From NCBI GenBank assembly GCA_032622095.1, contig CP136066.1, positions 108,647,319 to 108,711,318 of the forward strand: 64,000 nt of DNA, in the 5' to 3' direction. The stretch comes from Siphonodentalium dalli. Lineage: Eukaryota; Mollusca; Scaphopoda; Gadilida; Siphonodentaliidae. A model generated the notes under the pieces. The model was not told the origin of the DNA and did no database searches. It was given only the letters and a program-made list of their open reading frames with translations. Numbering within the stretch: the stretch's first letter is position 1; each line of letters starts with the position of its first letter. The position numbers and the translations under genes are program-made. Shown here piece by piece: positions 44,593 through 56,483 of the stretch.

Positions 44593-45861
44593 TTAAAGCC
44601 TTTACATCAGATTCTGTTGATATCTTGAGTAAAACTGTTTAGATTCTTTAGATCACCAGCGGACAAAAATACATTTCATTGATCAAGCCACCTTTAATAA
44701 GACAAATAATAAAGTTACGCCTAAAAACTTTTTGATATAGATTGAGGATCTTCAAGACTTGGAATTTATAAGTTCACCAAAGTATTCTCTCTCAAATAAA
44801 CTTTTACAGATAAACATTTTTTTCTCACTATTTGTAATACAGAGAAAAACAACAATAAATGGAGAGGTTTACTGATAGATTTAACAACTTCAACATCATA
44901 TTTCCAAGGGCATGTACCGACAGAGTATAACTCTCTATACCAGTCATGGAAAATATCCAAATAGTGAGGCAGCTATATATGTTCTATTTCCTTGTGCGAG
45001 TGTTGGTAATAAACTTATTGACTGAGTATAGTTGTGCTACAATTGGATGATATTTTCCCACAAAAGTGTGACGAAGTGTTCCGAACTAAATGTTGTAAAT
45101 GACCTCACACTAAACAGGCTGTATACTTTGGTGGACTATGGATGTATATAAAGCATAATATTCACTTGTCATTTGATTCTCTCAAATTAAAGATGCAATC
45201 AGGATTCCAGATCAATTTTTTATGAAACCTGGTTTACTTCTTCTTTTAGATTCTATTGTATAAAATAACATGTCTGGAACAAGAAGTGCTGCAAGAAAGA
45301 AGCTATTTCAGGGCTCAAAATACATTTAATTTTGCGACAATCAAATGCTGAATCAAGTTAGTGATAAAGCACTGAAAATTGAAACGTTTCACGAGAATCA
45401 TTACGAGAATCGATTCGGTGATTCTCGTTGAAACTTAAGGCCAGTATTTCATTTGATATTAAATTTTCTATCCACTTATTTCATATGATATCAATGTTTT
45501 AGAGGAACACCAAAAATTATTTTGTTAATTTTTCAATAACAAAATTATATTCTTTGGTATTTATTGTTCCAGTTTACATGTCATATTTTGTTGTCAACAT
45601 TTTTTCAACACCACAAAGCTGAAAACATTGTTAAATTAGATGTTTTATGTTGTTGTTGTAACTTGAGGTCTGGAACCCTGAATGCATCTTTAAGCATTTA
45701 TCAGTTCAAATTAAGCACATATTTGTTTTATAAAGAGATGTATTACAGTATAACCAAAAACGAGGAATAAAATTGTTTCCTGTACTCAGCCTTTCATGTT
45801 TTTATTTCAAAAGCCGGGAATAATCAAGGCCAATCAGCTGGCCAATCGAGAATTATGATAA
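44593..45861. other. No gene recognised
   Basis: A small inverted repeat GTTTCACGAGAATCA / TGATTCTCGTTGAAAC lies at 45388-45433. Frames are short; no domain. Confidence 0.45.
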
Positions 45862-46597
45862 TCTATATAAAAGAGTAGAATCTGTCCGTCTGTCCGCATT
45901 TTTCTCTCAGGCTGCTGGTCTGATTTCGATGGTGACTGGTTACCCTGGCGGAGGTTAAAACGGCGTTAGTTTTTCAAAATTTTGTTTTAAACAAATTTAA
46001 TTCAGAGGGAGGTAATGTGGCAACATTTAAATGGGGAATTCAGTGTTAATTTTCAAGACAAGATTACTCAATATTTACAAACCGTAGAATAATACTTCAT
46101 GTCTTGTTGGAATGTTTGAGCATATATCAAAGCAGATTTTTCATTTTATGTTTTGTTTTGTGACATTTGATGGAAATACAACGATAAACAATGGTGATCT
46201 ACTTTTTAATAATGTCCAAAATAATATCCAACCTGGGATGAAAATCAAAATTCTGCTTCGCGTTGTCACTAGATAAGTCTTCAAACTTTCCAAACAGGTA
46301 TGATATGGTCACCTGCGCTTTGTAAGGTTTGATCATTCTTTTCTCAAAAATTAACACTGAATTCTCCATTCAAATGTTGCCACTTTACCTCCCTAAATTT
46401 GAAATAAATTTTAAAAAACACAAACAAAATTAAAATAAGATCACTATGGGCTTATTTCATAGCAAGTCGAAAGTCAAATATGAACCTATGTGAATATTTA
46501 GGTCCAAATGTGTGTGAAGTGCGGCCACTAATGCACACACGGGCCTGTGCAGGGGCCGCAAATGCCTCTGATGCTGAATAAAGGCTCTCTCAGCTAG
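45862..46597 (+). mobile_element. Non-autonomous Helitron, 736 bp
   Basis: It starts TCTATATAAAAGAGTAG and ends GGCTCTCTCAGCTAG. It is inserted after A and shares body and ends with the copies at 8170-8735. A GTGTGTGAAGTGCGG and CACACACGGGCC stem is near the 3' end. No Rep/helicase. Confidence 0.75.
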
Positions 46598-47905
46598 TCT
46601 GTATAAAAGAGTAGGATCTGTCCGTCTGTCCAGATTTTTCTCCCAGATTGCTAGTCTGATTTCAACCAATTTTGGTGGGGTGACTCGGGGGTATCCTGGT
46701 GGAGGTTATAAGTGTTATTTTTTTTCTTCTATTTAAAAAAAATAAGCTCACTATGGGCCTATTTCAGAATCAAATAAGTCCCAATATGAACCTATGTGAA
46801 TATTTAGGTCCAATATGAACCTATTTGCATGAGGATATGTTGCAGCACCAGGTGTATGCTCTTTATATATGGGTTTTCACTGTGGCCCGCGCCATCCAAT
46901 ATTATCCCCCGCAAAATGAAATTTGCGGGGGATATAGGAATGGGTTCTGTCCGTCCGTCTGTCCTGAATTTGTAAGAGTCATAACTTGAACAAATGTGAA
47001 CGGATTTCAAAGATTTTTGGTATATGAGTTCACCTGACCATTACCTAGAATGGGTTTGCAAGCCGAGTCCGGCCGGATATTTTTACCGGAGTTATTTGAC
47101 TTTGTTTATTATTTTTTTCGAATTTACCAAATAGCAAATAGATGACGTCACAGGGCTCATTTCCACAAATCTCAACGGATTTGAAAGATATTTGGTATAT
47201 GAGTTCACTTGACCAGTATCTAGAACGAGTTCGCAAGCCAGGTTTGGCCAGATATTTTTACCGGAGTTATTGGACTTTGTTTATTATTTTTGTCGAATTT
47301 ACCAAATAGCAAATAGACGACGTCACAGGGCTCATTTCCACAAATCTCAACGGATTTCAAAGATATTTGGTATATGAGTTCACTTGACCAGTATCTAGAA
47401 CGAGTTCGCAAACCAGGTCCGGTCGGATATTTTAAGCGGACTTATTTTTGGTGCAAATGGACGACGTCACATGGCTAATTTCCACAAATGTCAACAGATT
47501 TTACAGATTTTTGGTATATGAGTTCACATGACTAGTATCTAGAACGAGTTCGCAAATCAGATCCGTCCGTCCATCGATCCGTCCCGAATTTGTAAGTCAT
47601 AACTTGAACAAATGTCAATGGTTTTCAAAGATTTTTGGTATATTCGTTCCCATGACCAGTACCTAAAATGAGTTCGCAAGCCAGGCTTTTTGACAAAATC
47701 CAACCTCTTGTTTAGCACATACTGAGAACGCAAACATTATTGAGAATTCACTTCCCCAACTGCACAATTCGGCGGGGGATATTGCCGTCTGCGTCTGCTT
47801 GTTCCAGAATCAAATAAGTCCAATAAGAACTAATGTCAATATATAGGTCCAATATGAACCTTCTGCACAAGTGTATATTGAAGTAGCATATTAAATATTA
47901 TCTGT
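46598..47905 (+). mobile_element. Second Helitron copy, directly abutting, with an insertion
   Basis: It starts TCTGTATAAAAGAGTAGG at the base after the previous CTAG. Its body (TGACTCGGGGGTATCC, AATAAGTCC, CCCGCGCCATCCAA) stops at about 46904. It resumes at about 47795 with CCAGAATCAAATAAGTCC and runs to the junction TTAAATATTA-TCTGTATATATAAAAG at 47891-47917. Confidence 0.65.
46905..47790. mobile_element. Pearl-like element with ~175-bp tandem units
   Basis: It opens TATTATCCCCCGCAAAATG with hairpin partner TTTGCGGGGGATA and closes near GGCGGGGGATATTGCC. Four units share GGTATATGAGTTCAC, CCAGTATCTAGAACGAG, TTTACCGGAGTTATT and GACGTCACAGGGCTC. It is inserted in a Helitron. Confidence 0.75.
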
Positions 47906-47939
47906 ATATATAAAAGAATAGGATCTCCCTTTCAGCCAG

Positions 47940-48590
47940 TTATGTATAACTTGGCCTCTTCTAAACCCATTGGGGTCCAAACTCCCAAGCATATACTACA
48001 TATACCCTGGGAGAGCCTGTCATATATTGCTTCTAAATGCAGAGTTCAGCCATCTTTTTGCATCTTTCCATTGCACTGGAGCCATGATTTGTCCTGTCGG
48101 CATACCCTACAGGCCACATATCTCATCCTATCACCATCAAAGCTCATATGGATCTTTGTGGTGATCAGTAGATGGGAACCATCAAATTTTGTAAAAAAAA
48201 ACATGGCACCAACAGCCATCTTGGATTTTACTCTTTACATGACTAAATCCGTTGACACACCCAACAGTCCACACACCTCCTCACCAAACTTTATATGAAT
48301 CTTCGAGGTGACCTCTAGATGGGAGCCATCAATTTTTTCTGAAATTCGTTAAAAAAAAACATGGCTGCCAGGAGCAATTCTTGGATTTTATTCTTTGCAT
48401 CACTGAATACTTTGGCATGTCCAACAGGCAACAATTTTTATCAAATTGATCCCAAATGTCATAAGACTCTTCGGGTTGACCTCTGTATTACTTATACATT
48501 TCAACTTTCCACATTCCTAATCGCTCCATTGACAGTAATGAATGACATTATCCCCTCTCCAATTTGAGCTACAGTGTCATTGACACTTCC
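47940..48590. mobile_element. Pearl-like element, diverged copy
   Basis: Two to three units with TAGATGGGARCCATCAA, AACATGGC, GCCATCTTGGATTTTACTC and TGACTAAATCC. The 3' end (TTTCCACATTCCTAATCGC, GAGCTACAGTGTCATTGAC) is the same as that of the element at 38157-40244. Confidence 0.65.
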
Positions 48591-49381
48591 ATTATGTGTA
48601 TTTTGCATTCAGTTGTTCCATATAAAATGTCAGACCAAATTGAATCCACAGGCCCCTGGAGAAAAATAGCAGATATACCAATATATACTATACCAGTGAC
48701 AAGGTTCACATATCCGATTTTGGGAAAAAACACAACATCTATAATATTGCTCATAGATTCTCAATATCGTTCAAATCAGTCACAATATATTTCAGTGTAT
48801 CTTATTGGCCATGAAATTTCCTTTCATTTGATGCATAATTCCATAATAAAAGAAGGGAAGTCGAGACATCGTACCGAAAACTTGCAATATCTACTGGAAT
48901 TTTTTTAGTAAAACGGGTCGGCAGTCTCCGTGTCCGCCTAATATATTCAGTAATTCTAAAAATTGTCAACTCAGACGAAATATGCCCTAGTGTATGTTAT
49001 AGGGCATAACATTTTCTTTCGTTTCATATATAACTTTACGAAGTCTATTTAAGCGAAGTTGACATATCACACAGGGCATTAGAAAGTTCGGTAATTGTGA
49101 TCGTAATATTTGAATTAGTATCTGTGTATAATCACTACTTACCGGACAGGGAGACTGACGACCGCTTTTCGTCGGTAGGTTTTGCTAGTTTTTTATATGA
49201 TACCTCGACTTCCCTTCGTTTGATACTATCGAATTATACATCAAAATAAAAGAAATTTCATGGCCAATAAGACACAATGAAATATATTGTGACTGAGAAG
49301 AAAGATTTTGAGAATATATGAGGAATATGATAGATGGTGTGTTTTTCCCAAAATCGGACTTGTGAGCCTTGTCACTGTTAT

Positions 49382-50415
49382 CAGGGTTCGTACACTAATT
49401 TTAAAGTTAAATTCCAGTATATTTCCAGTATATTCCAGTATTTTTTTCCTGATTTTCCAGTACGAGTTATCGTGCTTATTAATATTATACAGGGTTTCCT
49501 CTAGTCTATGGGGTCAGGGAATGGTCCCCTTTTAGTGTCAAGGGAATTTATACGCCAGAATTAATTTATATACCAGTATTGCTTTTAAATTTATACATCC
49601 ATGCCTTACATTTCCACAAGGCAGTCATTTCAACAAGTTCAACAACTACATTGCACACCATGTTCATAATAAGAGTCTTACAGCCATTGAAGCTATGAGT
49701 TTTAAAGGCCGCCATATCAGACCACAAACCACTCCTGGTACCTATTAGCAGCAATATAATACATACATGAAGGTAGTCTACACTGGCTGTTCAGTCAGTT
49801 GGATGAATGACTACCTTCATGTATATCACTATGTGTACTTAACCTACCGGTACCGACCTTGTTTTATTTCAAGGAATTACATGCAGTAATGACTAATGTT
49901 ATTTATATTGCCCAAATAATTTTGTACATTTTAACTGTTTATTAAATCAACTCACAATTCATAACTAATAACTTATCCTTGGTGTTGATTGATTCTCTCA
50001 TATTAACTGGCATGCGATTTGATAGCAAATTCCCCCATATTGCCAATATCGAAACTTTTGGCACACACATTACACTTCGCTCGCTTGGGGTCACCAGGTA
50101 CAGATGACAACCAACCTCTATTTTCTGGTTTTTCTAGCCAATTATTGTTAAATTTGCATTCTCCTCTCATATCTATATGATTTGTCACGATTTTGCCATT
50201 TATTTATTGCGCGGTATCGAAAGTAAAAACAGGAAGTTGAATTACCGCATGGCAACCGTCGCCGGAACTGGTGCTCAGGAAATAATGACCGGAAATCGAG
50301 TATATTCCAGTATCGATCGGTCGGAGATCGTTTTTCAAGTATATTTCCAGTGCTGGAAAATTGAATTTGCTTTTTCCAGTATTTTCAAGTTTCCAGTATG
50401 GGCGTGCGAACCCTG
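49382..50415. mobile_element. Internally deleted hAT element inside the foldback arm
   Basis: The ends CAGGGTTCGTACAC and GCGTGCGAACCCTG are inverted repeats. TGTTAT directly flanks both ends, and the partner arm of the foldback shows the unbroken sequence. CCAGTATATTCCAGTAT-type words cluster at both subterminal regions. It carries one transposase-like exon (see 50003-50188). Confidence 0.75.
50003..50188 (-). pseudogene. N-terminal zinc-finger fragment of a hAT transposase
   Basis: The frame encodes CKFNNNWLEKPENRGWLSS followed by AKCNVCAKSFDIGNMG and EFAIKSH. This is the WL...C-x2-C...H pattern that opens many hAT transposases (BED-like zinc finger). It stops immediately after KSHAS, with no donor site, and the catalytic domain is absent, so it is a remnant. 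Confidence 0.65.
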
Positions 50416-50470
50416 TGTTATAGTATATATTGGTACATCTGGTATTTATCCCCAGGAGCCTAGCTGTGCT

Positions 50471-51649
50471 TGAATCCATACTACATGGAAAGCAAGCAAA
50501 TCAACATCCACAAGCAGACGCCCACACAACTGTAATGGTGTCAATAATGGTGTCAAAATAATGACACTGAAAAGTAGTTATCTTGAATAGTTTATTTGGT
50601 ATCTTTATCATTGATTAAAACACGTTATATAGGCTTTGTCAACAGTAACAGAAATAGAGTGAACAATTAAAATAAAATCAACAGGAAAAAAGAACAGTGA
50701 CATAAACACGTTTAAACATCACATTTGGAATGAAATTGCACTTTATGTATCACAAAATATAAATCGAGAATCATGGAATACAATGTATATAAAGATATTT
50801 TTGGGTGGCATGCAATTCAAAGTTGCCTGTGTCATTACCGTCAAAGCTTAATTTTATCTAGTATTTTCCATTAGTTTCCAATTTTTTTTTCAATATGATA
50901 ATTACAATAAGGAAGATCATGGAGTGTCACAATTCGTCATGGCAATAAGTCGCTAAAGTTCCGTATATTCCCATCATATTTCCATCTGAAAATTAAATTT
51001 CTGGTTGACATTTTTCACAGAGGTCTAATCATAACTTTATTTTCTGATATGACGACACAGTGTAATACATGTGTCAATCACAAAAATGTGTCGATGGGGT
51101 TGTTCCTACCAGGTGGTGGGGGTTCGGGATTTTTTTTAATTCTGATGCCCTGATAGTGATTCTAGAGCTACCAAAAGATTATTTTGTCAGCGTTGTAGTA
51201 GTCTGTATGTTTGCATCAGTCTACGGTGTACTCGCACGGCGGGTCAGTTGGTTGTCGCTCCATCAACCGTCCATGTACAAGGCAGTATGTCAACTAATTA
51301 GACCCCATATATTGTTCAGTGTTCTTCATATTTGTGTTTGTCCATCTCCACCTGTTCGTGTTTATCTGTATCTCTGTTAAAATTTCTGATTGAGACACTA
51401 TTCCATATAGACAATCAATTGAACAACCCTTGGACTTGGGAACTCTTGGACAGATGGGGCCCTTGGACTATCAAACCCTCGGACTAATGCACTGTCCCAA
51501 ATGTGTTAGTCCAAGGGTTCGGTAGTCACTCCCAAACCCAAGCTCCAACTAATGACTGATCGAACCCTTTGACTAATGAATCATCAGGACTAACAAACCT
51601 GCTTGGGTAGGGCCTATGGGGCCAGTTAGCCCCTCAGAGATGGCATTCA
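50471..51649. other. No gene recognised
   Basis: Around 51425-51600 the words CTTGGACT, GGACTAATG and GAACCCT recur irregularly. No protein domain; the plus frame at 51069-51380 is not recognised. Confidence 0.4.
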
Positions 51650-52094
51650 CAGTGGTCAGGGAATTTTGTTTTTAATTTTATTATATTATTTTGAGAAGGG
51701 TCACAGCTCGATTCTTTGATGAAATTCACACCAAGTCTTCAGCAATAACAACAGTCAAATATGATTGTCTAGACGGGTATATAGACACTTTCATGATTAT
51801 GGACACTTTCATGATTATGGACACTTTCATGATTATGGACACTTTCATGATTTTGAGAAATGGTTGATTGTCGGAAGTTTGAGTTGTGATTTTTTTGGGG
51901 TTATTTCCGGACAATCACATTCGGCTGTTGATATTGCTGAAGAATTATATTTAGGGAAGGGGTAAAACTGTGAACTGGGTTGGTATTTTGAAAAAAAGAA
52001 AGATATTTTTGAAGCCATCGCAGAATCGAGCTGTGACCCTTCTCAAAATAATATAATAAAATTAAAAAAATTAAAATTCCAAACCCCTGTGTTA
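51650..52094. mobile_element. TIR element with an internal 18-bp minisatellite
   Basis: ATTTTGAGAAGGGTCACAGC, then TCGATTC, pairs with the complement at 52022-52066. The outer parts TTTTTAATTTTATTAT also pair, and the ends start CACAG. No clean target duplication was found. Four copies of GACACTTTCATGATTATG lie at 51784-51857. Confidence 0.6.
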
Positions 52095-53264
52095 TCACTG
52101 CAATGCAACACACCCAAACTACATTAAAGTCTTAAATAATTAAAGGAATTATATTTTTCATAAATAATTAACTTCAATTCCTGATATATATGATTACACA
52201 ATATAAATGAAATGGTGACAATAACATACTTACAATTTGGCAAGAGTGGGATCACATCAGAAAAGAACATACATAAATTGACATGATCGCACCATTCTGA
52301 TAAGTCTCTTAGTTTTGAGTCATTGGCCATGTATAATGGTGATTGATGAACACTTCAGTCAGTGTAGACCAAGTATTCTCGGTCCACAACAGCATGGGAT
52401 ATCCGTTGGGTGGATGCTATTTTGGACCGAGTCCCATTTCGTTACTCTTCTATAACAGACTTTACGTCCAGAATTGTGGGTGGGAATGATCTTGCCTCTA
52501 TGTCTTGAGATTAGCTTTACATATAAGAACATAGAGGTCAGTCTTTCCCCAAGCATGATAATATCACGCATGTGTATATCAGAGGTATGTTGAATGTCAA
52601 AGCAACGAGATTTAAAAGTAAACAAAGCCTTGTTTTCCAGAGAATTTATCGCTCTATCAGAAAATGTATGCAAACAATATATTAAATATATTAAATGATT
52701 GTATGATCACTTTACCCTTTTTCTATCACGGTAAATGATAAACCATTTTGAAGACATAGTAATTGCAGACATGTCGGATGGTAAATCACATTCAGGGGAC
52801 TCCACGTGTAAATTTTTTCAACTAAAGTCAGTTATGGAAGGGTTACGGGACGGGACTTGGTTCAAAACAGCATCAACCCAACTGATATCACAAGAGTTTT
52901 TAAAATCTGTTATTTTTAACCACCTGGAATATTTGGCAGCCTGGCAAATATTCGATGAGCCGACCAACCTATATGCTCGATACCAAATTGTGTTGAACAA
53001 AATGTTGATATATATTAACATGTTTTGGAAATTTTTTATACTAAAGTTGAAAGTGGTTAACATTATATTTTGGTAATTAATCGATTCTGATTAATTATAT
53101 TTTGAAGAAATGTTGTTGTTATTGGAATCTGATAATATGGGGACTATCGAATCGGAGTATGTACCTTTAAGAATTATGTTATAAAACAATGATCCCTTTG
53201 ACTCATGTTTTTAATTATGTCACCCTTGAAACATGTAGAATATGCATGCAGCTAGTGCCATCAG
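52095..53264. other. No confirmed gene; contains an inverted repeat pair
   Basis: TATCCGTTGGGTGGATGC and GGACCGAGTCCC (52395-52432) are inverted as GGGACTTGGTTC and GCATCAACCCAACTGATATC (52852-52890). This makes an old foldback of roughly 0.5 kb plausible. The frames overlapping both arms (52359-52673 minus, 52735-53076 plus) are therefore suspect as genes. Confidence 0.45.
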
Positions 53265-53495
53265 TTAAATGGATTTTACCACTCTGTTATAAAAGTATAC
53301 ATGGAATGGTCTATTATTCATCTGGATATAGGTGTTTAGGAAAAGTGAGCAGACGGCAGACATATTAAAAGATAATACAAGTGGTGAAGGATTACTATTA
53401 ATTGGTGGGAAATGTTCAGGTCGTTGGTTGAACTCATATTCTGAACAATTCCTGAACAATACTCATCAATGTGTATTTAATAAAGAGAGGACTAA
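53265..53495. mobile_element. Decayed CTATACTRAA-type MITE
   Basis: TTATAAAAGTATACATGGAA, GGTCTATTATTCATCTG, GGTGGGAAATGTTCAG and CCTGAACAATACTCATCA match the 3891-4150 copy in the same order, but the termini are eroded. Confidence 0.6.
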
Positions 53496-53724
53496 GCAAC
53501 AGCATTTAGCTACATATTTTATTTATCCATCGCACAGAACTCCCCTTTGCGTATGAAAACTGTCACTTTACGAAGTGATTCATATTTTTCTTCAAAGTGC
53601 CCAATGATATGAATCGAAGTAAAGCTAACTAGTATTCAGGATATTGGTACACAAGAGTTCAAATGAAAAATAAATAAGTATTACTGGTATGCAACACAAG
53701 CCATTTATAAAACAATTATAGTGA
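53496..53724. other. No feature recognised
   Basis: Short gap before the hAT element. Confidence 0.4.
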
Positions 53725-53732
53725 GTGAGAAC

Positions 53733-54621
53733 CAAGCCTGAATATAAGCGGCCGGACACGGACATTTGTCCGATACAAATTACCAAATGTCCGATGGTTT
53801 TCAGTTTGCGTCTGCCGTTATGTCCGGCGGCATTTTATGTGTGAATTTTACTTCAAACTCGTCTTATAGGTTATATGTCAGAAATATACAAATTCAATGT
53901 TTTAATTTCCTATTAAAATAAACACAAAACTATCTAAATTTGTCAAACTATACCTGACTATACCAGAAGTTTTAAAAATGCTCGTCGGATTTCCCCAACA
54001 GTTAATATATAAAGAACATATTTCTCAGAATACAAAATACGAAAAACGTGATTGGAATCGTATAACGGACAGTAATTAATTTTATGGAATATAGTGGCAC
54101 ACATACATGTGCCGCATCTGCGTATTATTATTAAAATTATGCTGCGGCTATGCCTGTAATGTACTAGGAAGGCAAACTAAAATAAATTGCGGTCCGGTTA
54201 GATGTATGCGTGGTGCGACGTTTTGATATGCAGCACGCCGTCCTTGACCTCGTGAAAATATCGTCTGCGTGTGTATTGAATTATGCAAAGGATAGCTGAC
54301 GGCAGAACTTGAAATTAAGTTGAAAGGGGCTACGTTGGTCAGTCTGCGTGCTTCTTTTCAAATGGCTGGAAAAAAATTTGAGCTACAGTCATCTTCTTTA
54401 ATACTGAATTGAAAGTTTGTTATTTTCACAATTCAAAATGCCACAGAAGCGAACAGTACGACCTGTATCCTTAAAATGACTCATTCCCATCTACATCTTA
54501 ACAAATTTAAAAGCAAAACGTTTTCGACAAAATGTCAGATGCATTTTTTAAAATGTCAGACAGACCTGTGTTAGTGCCTGACATTTGTCAGGTGGTGAGT
54601 GAAAAATTAAATTCAGGCTTG
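53733..54621. mobile_element. Non-autonomous hAT element, 889 bp, perfect 8-bp duplication
   Basis: The ends CAAGCCTGAATATAA and TTAAATTCAGGCTTG are inverted (one base off). GTGAGAAC flanks both sides (53725-53732 and 54622-54629). Subterminal regions contain clustered GACATTTGTCCG/TGTCAGG words. A stretch near 54470-54510 (CCCATCTACAT) resembles pearl-like unit sequence. There is no transposase. Confidence 0.9.
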
Positions 54622-54629
54622 GTGAGAAC

Positions 54630-55011
54630 ACCATTATAATCAGTAACTATACTTTAAATATGCTGTTGAGACATATGCATAACTGTTATGTAAGGGAGTC
54701 ACTTCTCCCTGGGACAAAAATATGGAGAGGTGGCACATTTTAGGGAGAAGATGTCTCCCAAGTCGCCCTCTAGGCTGGTCCCTGTGTATGACATATTTAT
54801 TCGAGTTCCTTATTCAGCAAAGACACTAAATATGGGAAATATACTGAATCGTTTATGACATTTAGCAAAAATTTCAAATTCACTATTTGCAATAAAGACT
54901 GTTTTGATATAATATTACTTATGAGTATATGGAAACTAAGTCATCTGTAAAATTCTATGTAACCTGAGTACCGGTCTTCATTCTTTCTTACCTCCCCAGG
55001 GGGTAGGGAGG
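54630..55011. other. Dispersed GGGAGAAG repeat fragment, no gene
   Basis: At 54690-54790: CACTTCTCCCTGGGAC, AAAATATGGAGAGGTGGC and TCTCCCAAGTCGCCCTC, inverted relative to 35517-35597. Confidence 0.45.
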
Positions 55012-55151
55012 TACAGTAATGCTCTAATTAATTGACTCCTCAGGGAGAGCTTTCCGATGAATGGCAACAAGCCATATTTCCGACTAAATCCTGAAAAGTT
55101 ACCCATAATTCTGCTGTGTTTAAGGAGTCGATTAATTAGAGCATTACTGTA
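55012..55151. mobile_element. TA-flanked MITE, CAGTAATGCTCTAA termini
   Basis: TA, CAGTAATGCTCTAATTAAT, then GAGAGCTTTCCGATGAATGG, and the complementary end ATTAGAGCATTACTG, TA. It is almost the same as 56078-56222; the shortest form is at 4364-4407. Confidence 0.85.
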
Positions 55152-55661
55152 TATATTTTTATACCATAATTGCCTATTCTATTGTGCATATAACACTTAT
55201 TTTGTAAATTTCATCTTTACACCCTACTGTGTGTATACAGCTTCATACTGTGGGTATAAATTTCTACTGTCGGTGTAAATTTTCAAACGTGATTTTGTGT
55301 GTTAAACGTTTATACCCACAGTAGAACTACATCATTTTCAGCGAAATAGTTCTTATGTTACATTCATTTAAAATTGGAGATTGTCATGATATCAATTAGA
55401 TATGAGGAAAATTTCTTGCATTTCAATCAAATGTAGCATTTTATCGTTACATGAACTAGGAAACATATATGAGTGGTAATATCAAGTGACTGATGGCTCA
55501 GAAACAGGCTGACGTCATGACGTAACTGTATGCATCACTATACGTGACGCACATTCATTATAGCATCGAGTTTGTATCTCTCGGTGAGGATACACATTAA
55601 AAGTAAACAGCGGATTAGTTGATTTCGCGCAAAAATAAAAACAATAATTATGGCATAAATA
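55152..55661. other. No gene recognised
   Basis: Between 55190 and 55330 the words TATACCCACAGTAG, ACTGTGTGTATACAG and CTGTGGGTATAAA recur in both orientations; they may be a further decayed inverted element. Confidence 0.4.
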
Positions 55662-55776
55662 AAATACACCCAGAGTAGCCGAGAATACAAAATTTTCACC
55701 ACTCAAAAGGCTCGTGGTTAAAACCACAATTCCACGAGTGGTGAAAATTTTGTATTCTCGGCTACTCTGGGTGTAT
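55662..55776. repeat. 115-bp hairpin
   Basis: AATACACCCAGAGTAGCCG and AGAATACAAAATTTTCACCA pair perfectly with the second half up to GGGTGTATT. Only the loop region (AAAAGGCTCG...) is imperfect. Low divergence of the arms suggests recent origin or arm homogenisation. Confidence 0.75.
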
Positions 55777-56077
55777 TCTATATATATACGGCAGGTCATA
55801 CATCCGACAGAGGTGCAAATTTTTTTCCGGGATGAGTCATTCCCTGAGAAACAAGCTATTTTGTTCATCTGGCCTTACATTGACCTAATGAAAATAATCA
55901 GCTCAACGCTTATGAAGCAGGCTTTCTGTGAACAATGGAAGTAGTATCCGATGGATAGATTGCAATACTGGTACATTTATATTAGCAATATCTTTGTTGG
56001 ACCTGTAAGTTCCTGCAGCATGGGGTGTACATGTGTAAGTAGGAAGTCAACTCTACTTTACTTGGAGATCAGAAGAA
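55777..56077. other. No feature recognised
   Basis: Short gap; the plus frame crossing it starts inside the hairpin. Confidence 0.4.
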
Positions 56078-56222
56078 TACAGTAATGTCCTAAATAATCG
56101 ACTCCTTAACCAAGTGAGAGCTTTCCGATGAATGGCAACAAGCCATATTTCCGACTAAATCCTGAAAAGTTACCCATAATTCTGCTGTGGTTAAGGAGTC
56201 GATTATTTAGTGCATTACTGTA
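56078..56222. mobile_element. TA-flanked MITE just 3' of the DDHD1 stop codon
   Basis: TA, CAGTAATGTCCTAAATAATC ... GATTATTTAGTGCATTACTG, TA. It lies 22 bp beyond the stop at 56244, so on the minus strand it is part of, or ends, the 3' UTR. Confidence 0.85.
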
Positions 56223-56243
56223 TATGTATGAGTAGGAAGTGAT

Positions 56244-56413
56244 CTATACTTTCACCGGATTGATAACATCCTGTAATTCGGGATGTATATGCGTCAGGAG
56301 GAAGTGAGCTATATCCTTATTGGACCAGTAAGCCGTGTGAGATGTCAAGGCCGACATATAACTGCTCTCAAGGCTTCCCTCTTTCAACTGGTAATCCAAT
56401 CGGTACTCCAAAT
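56244..56413 (-). CDS. DDHD1: DDHD1-like phospholipase A1, last coding exon
   Basis: This is the terminal exon of the gene described at 58068-58308. The acceptor GCTTTCAG ends at 56414. The exon supplies two bases to finish an Asp codon, then encodes LEYRLDYQLKEGSLESSYMS, ALTSHTAYWSNKDIAHFLL and a short tail to TAG at 56244-56246. The block RLDYQLKEG...ES...A-TSHTAYWS-xD is the end of the DDHD domain; the His of SHTAYW and following Asp fit the family's conserved H and D. Codon phase fits the preceding exon exactly. Confidence 0.88.
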
Positions 56414-56483
56414 CTGAAAGCAATAAACAGATAAATAAATGTCTACACTTATGGCCGATTCAGGGATGTGGCTAGAGTGTTCT

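Larger units (their letters stand above)
48630..50470. mobile_element. Foldback element whose right arm is split by a hAT element
   Basis: The left arm (about 48630-49010) and right arm (about 49060-49381 plus 50416-50470) pair. Landmarks: GAAGGGAAGTCGAG / CTCGACTTCCCTTC; TGGCCATGAAATTTC / GAAATTTCATGGCCA; CCGATTTTGGGAAAAA / complement; ACTATACCAGTGAC / its complement broken by the insertion; CCCCTGGAG / CCCCAGGAG. The centre is at about 49030. Confidence 0.75.

Noticed and set aside
52359-53076. Two overlapping frames of 104 and 113 codons
   Set aside because: They cover the two arms of an inverted repeat; similar words occur in both, so they are repeat translations.
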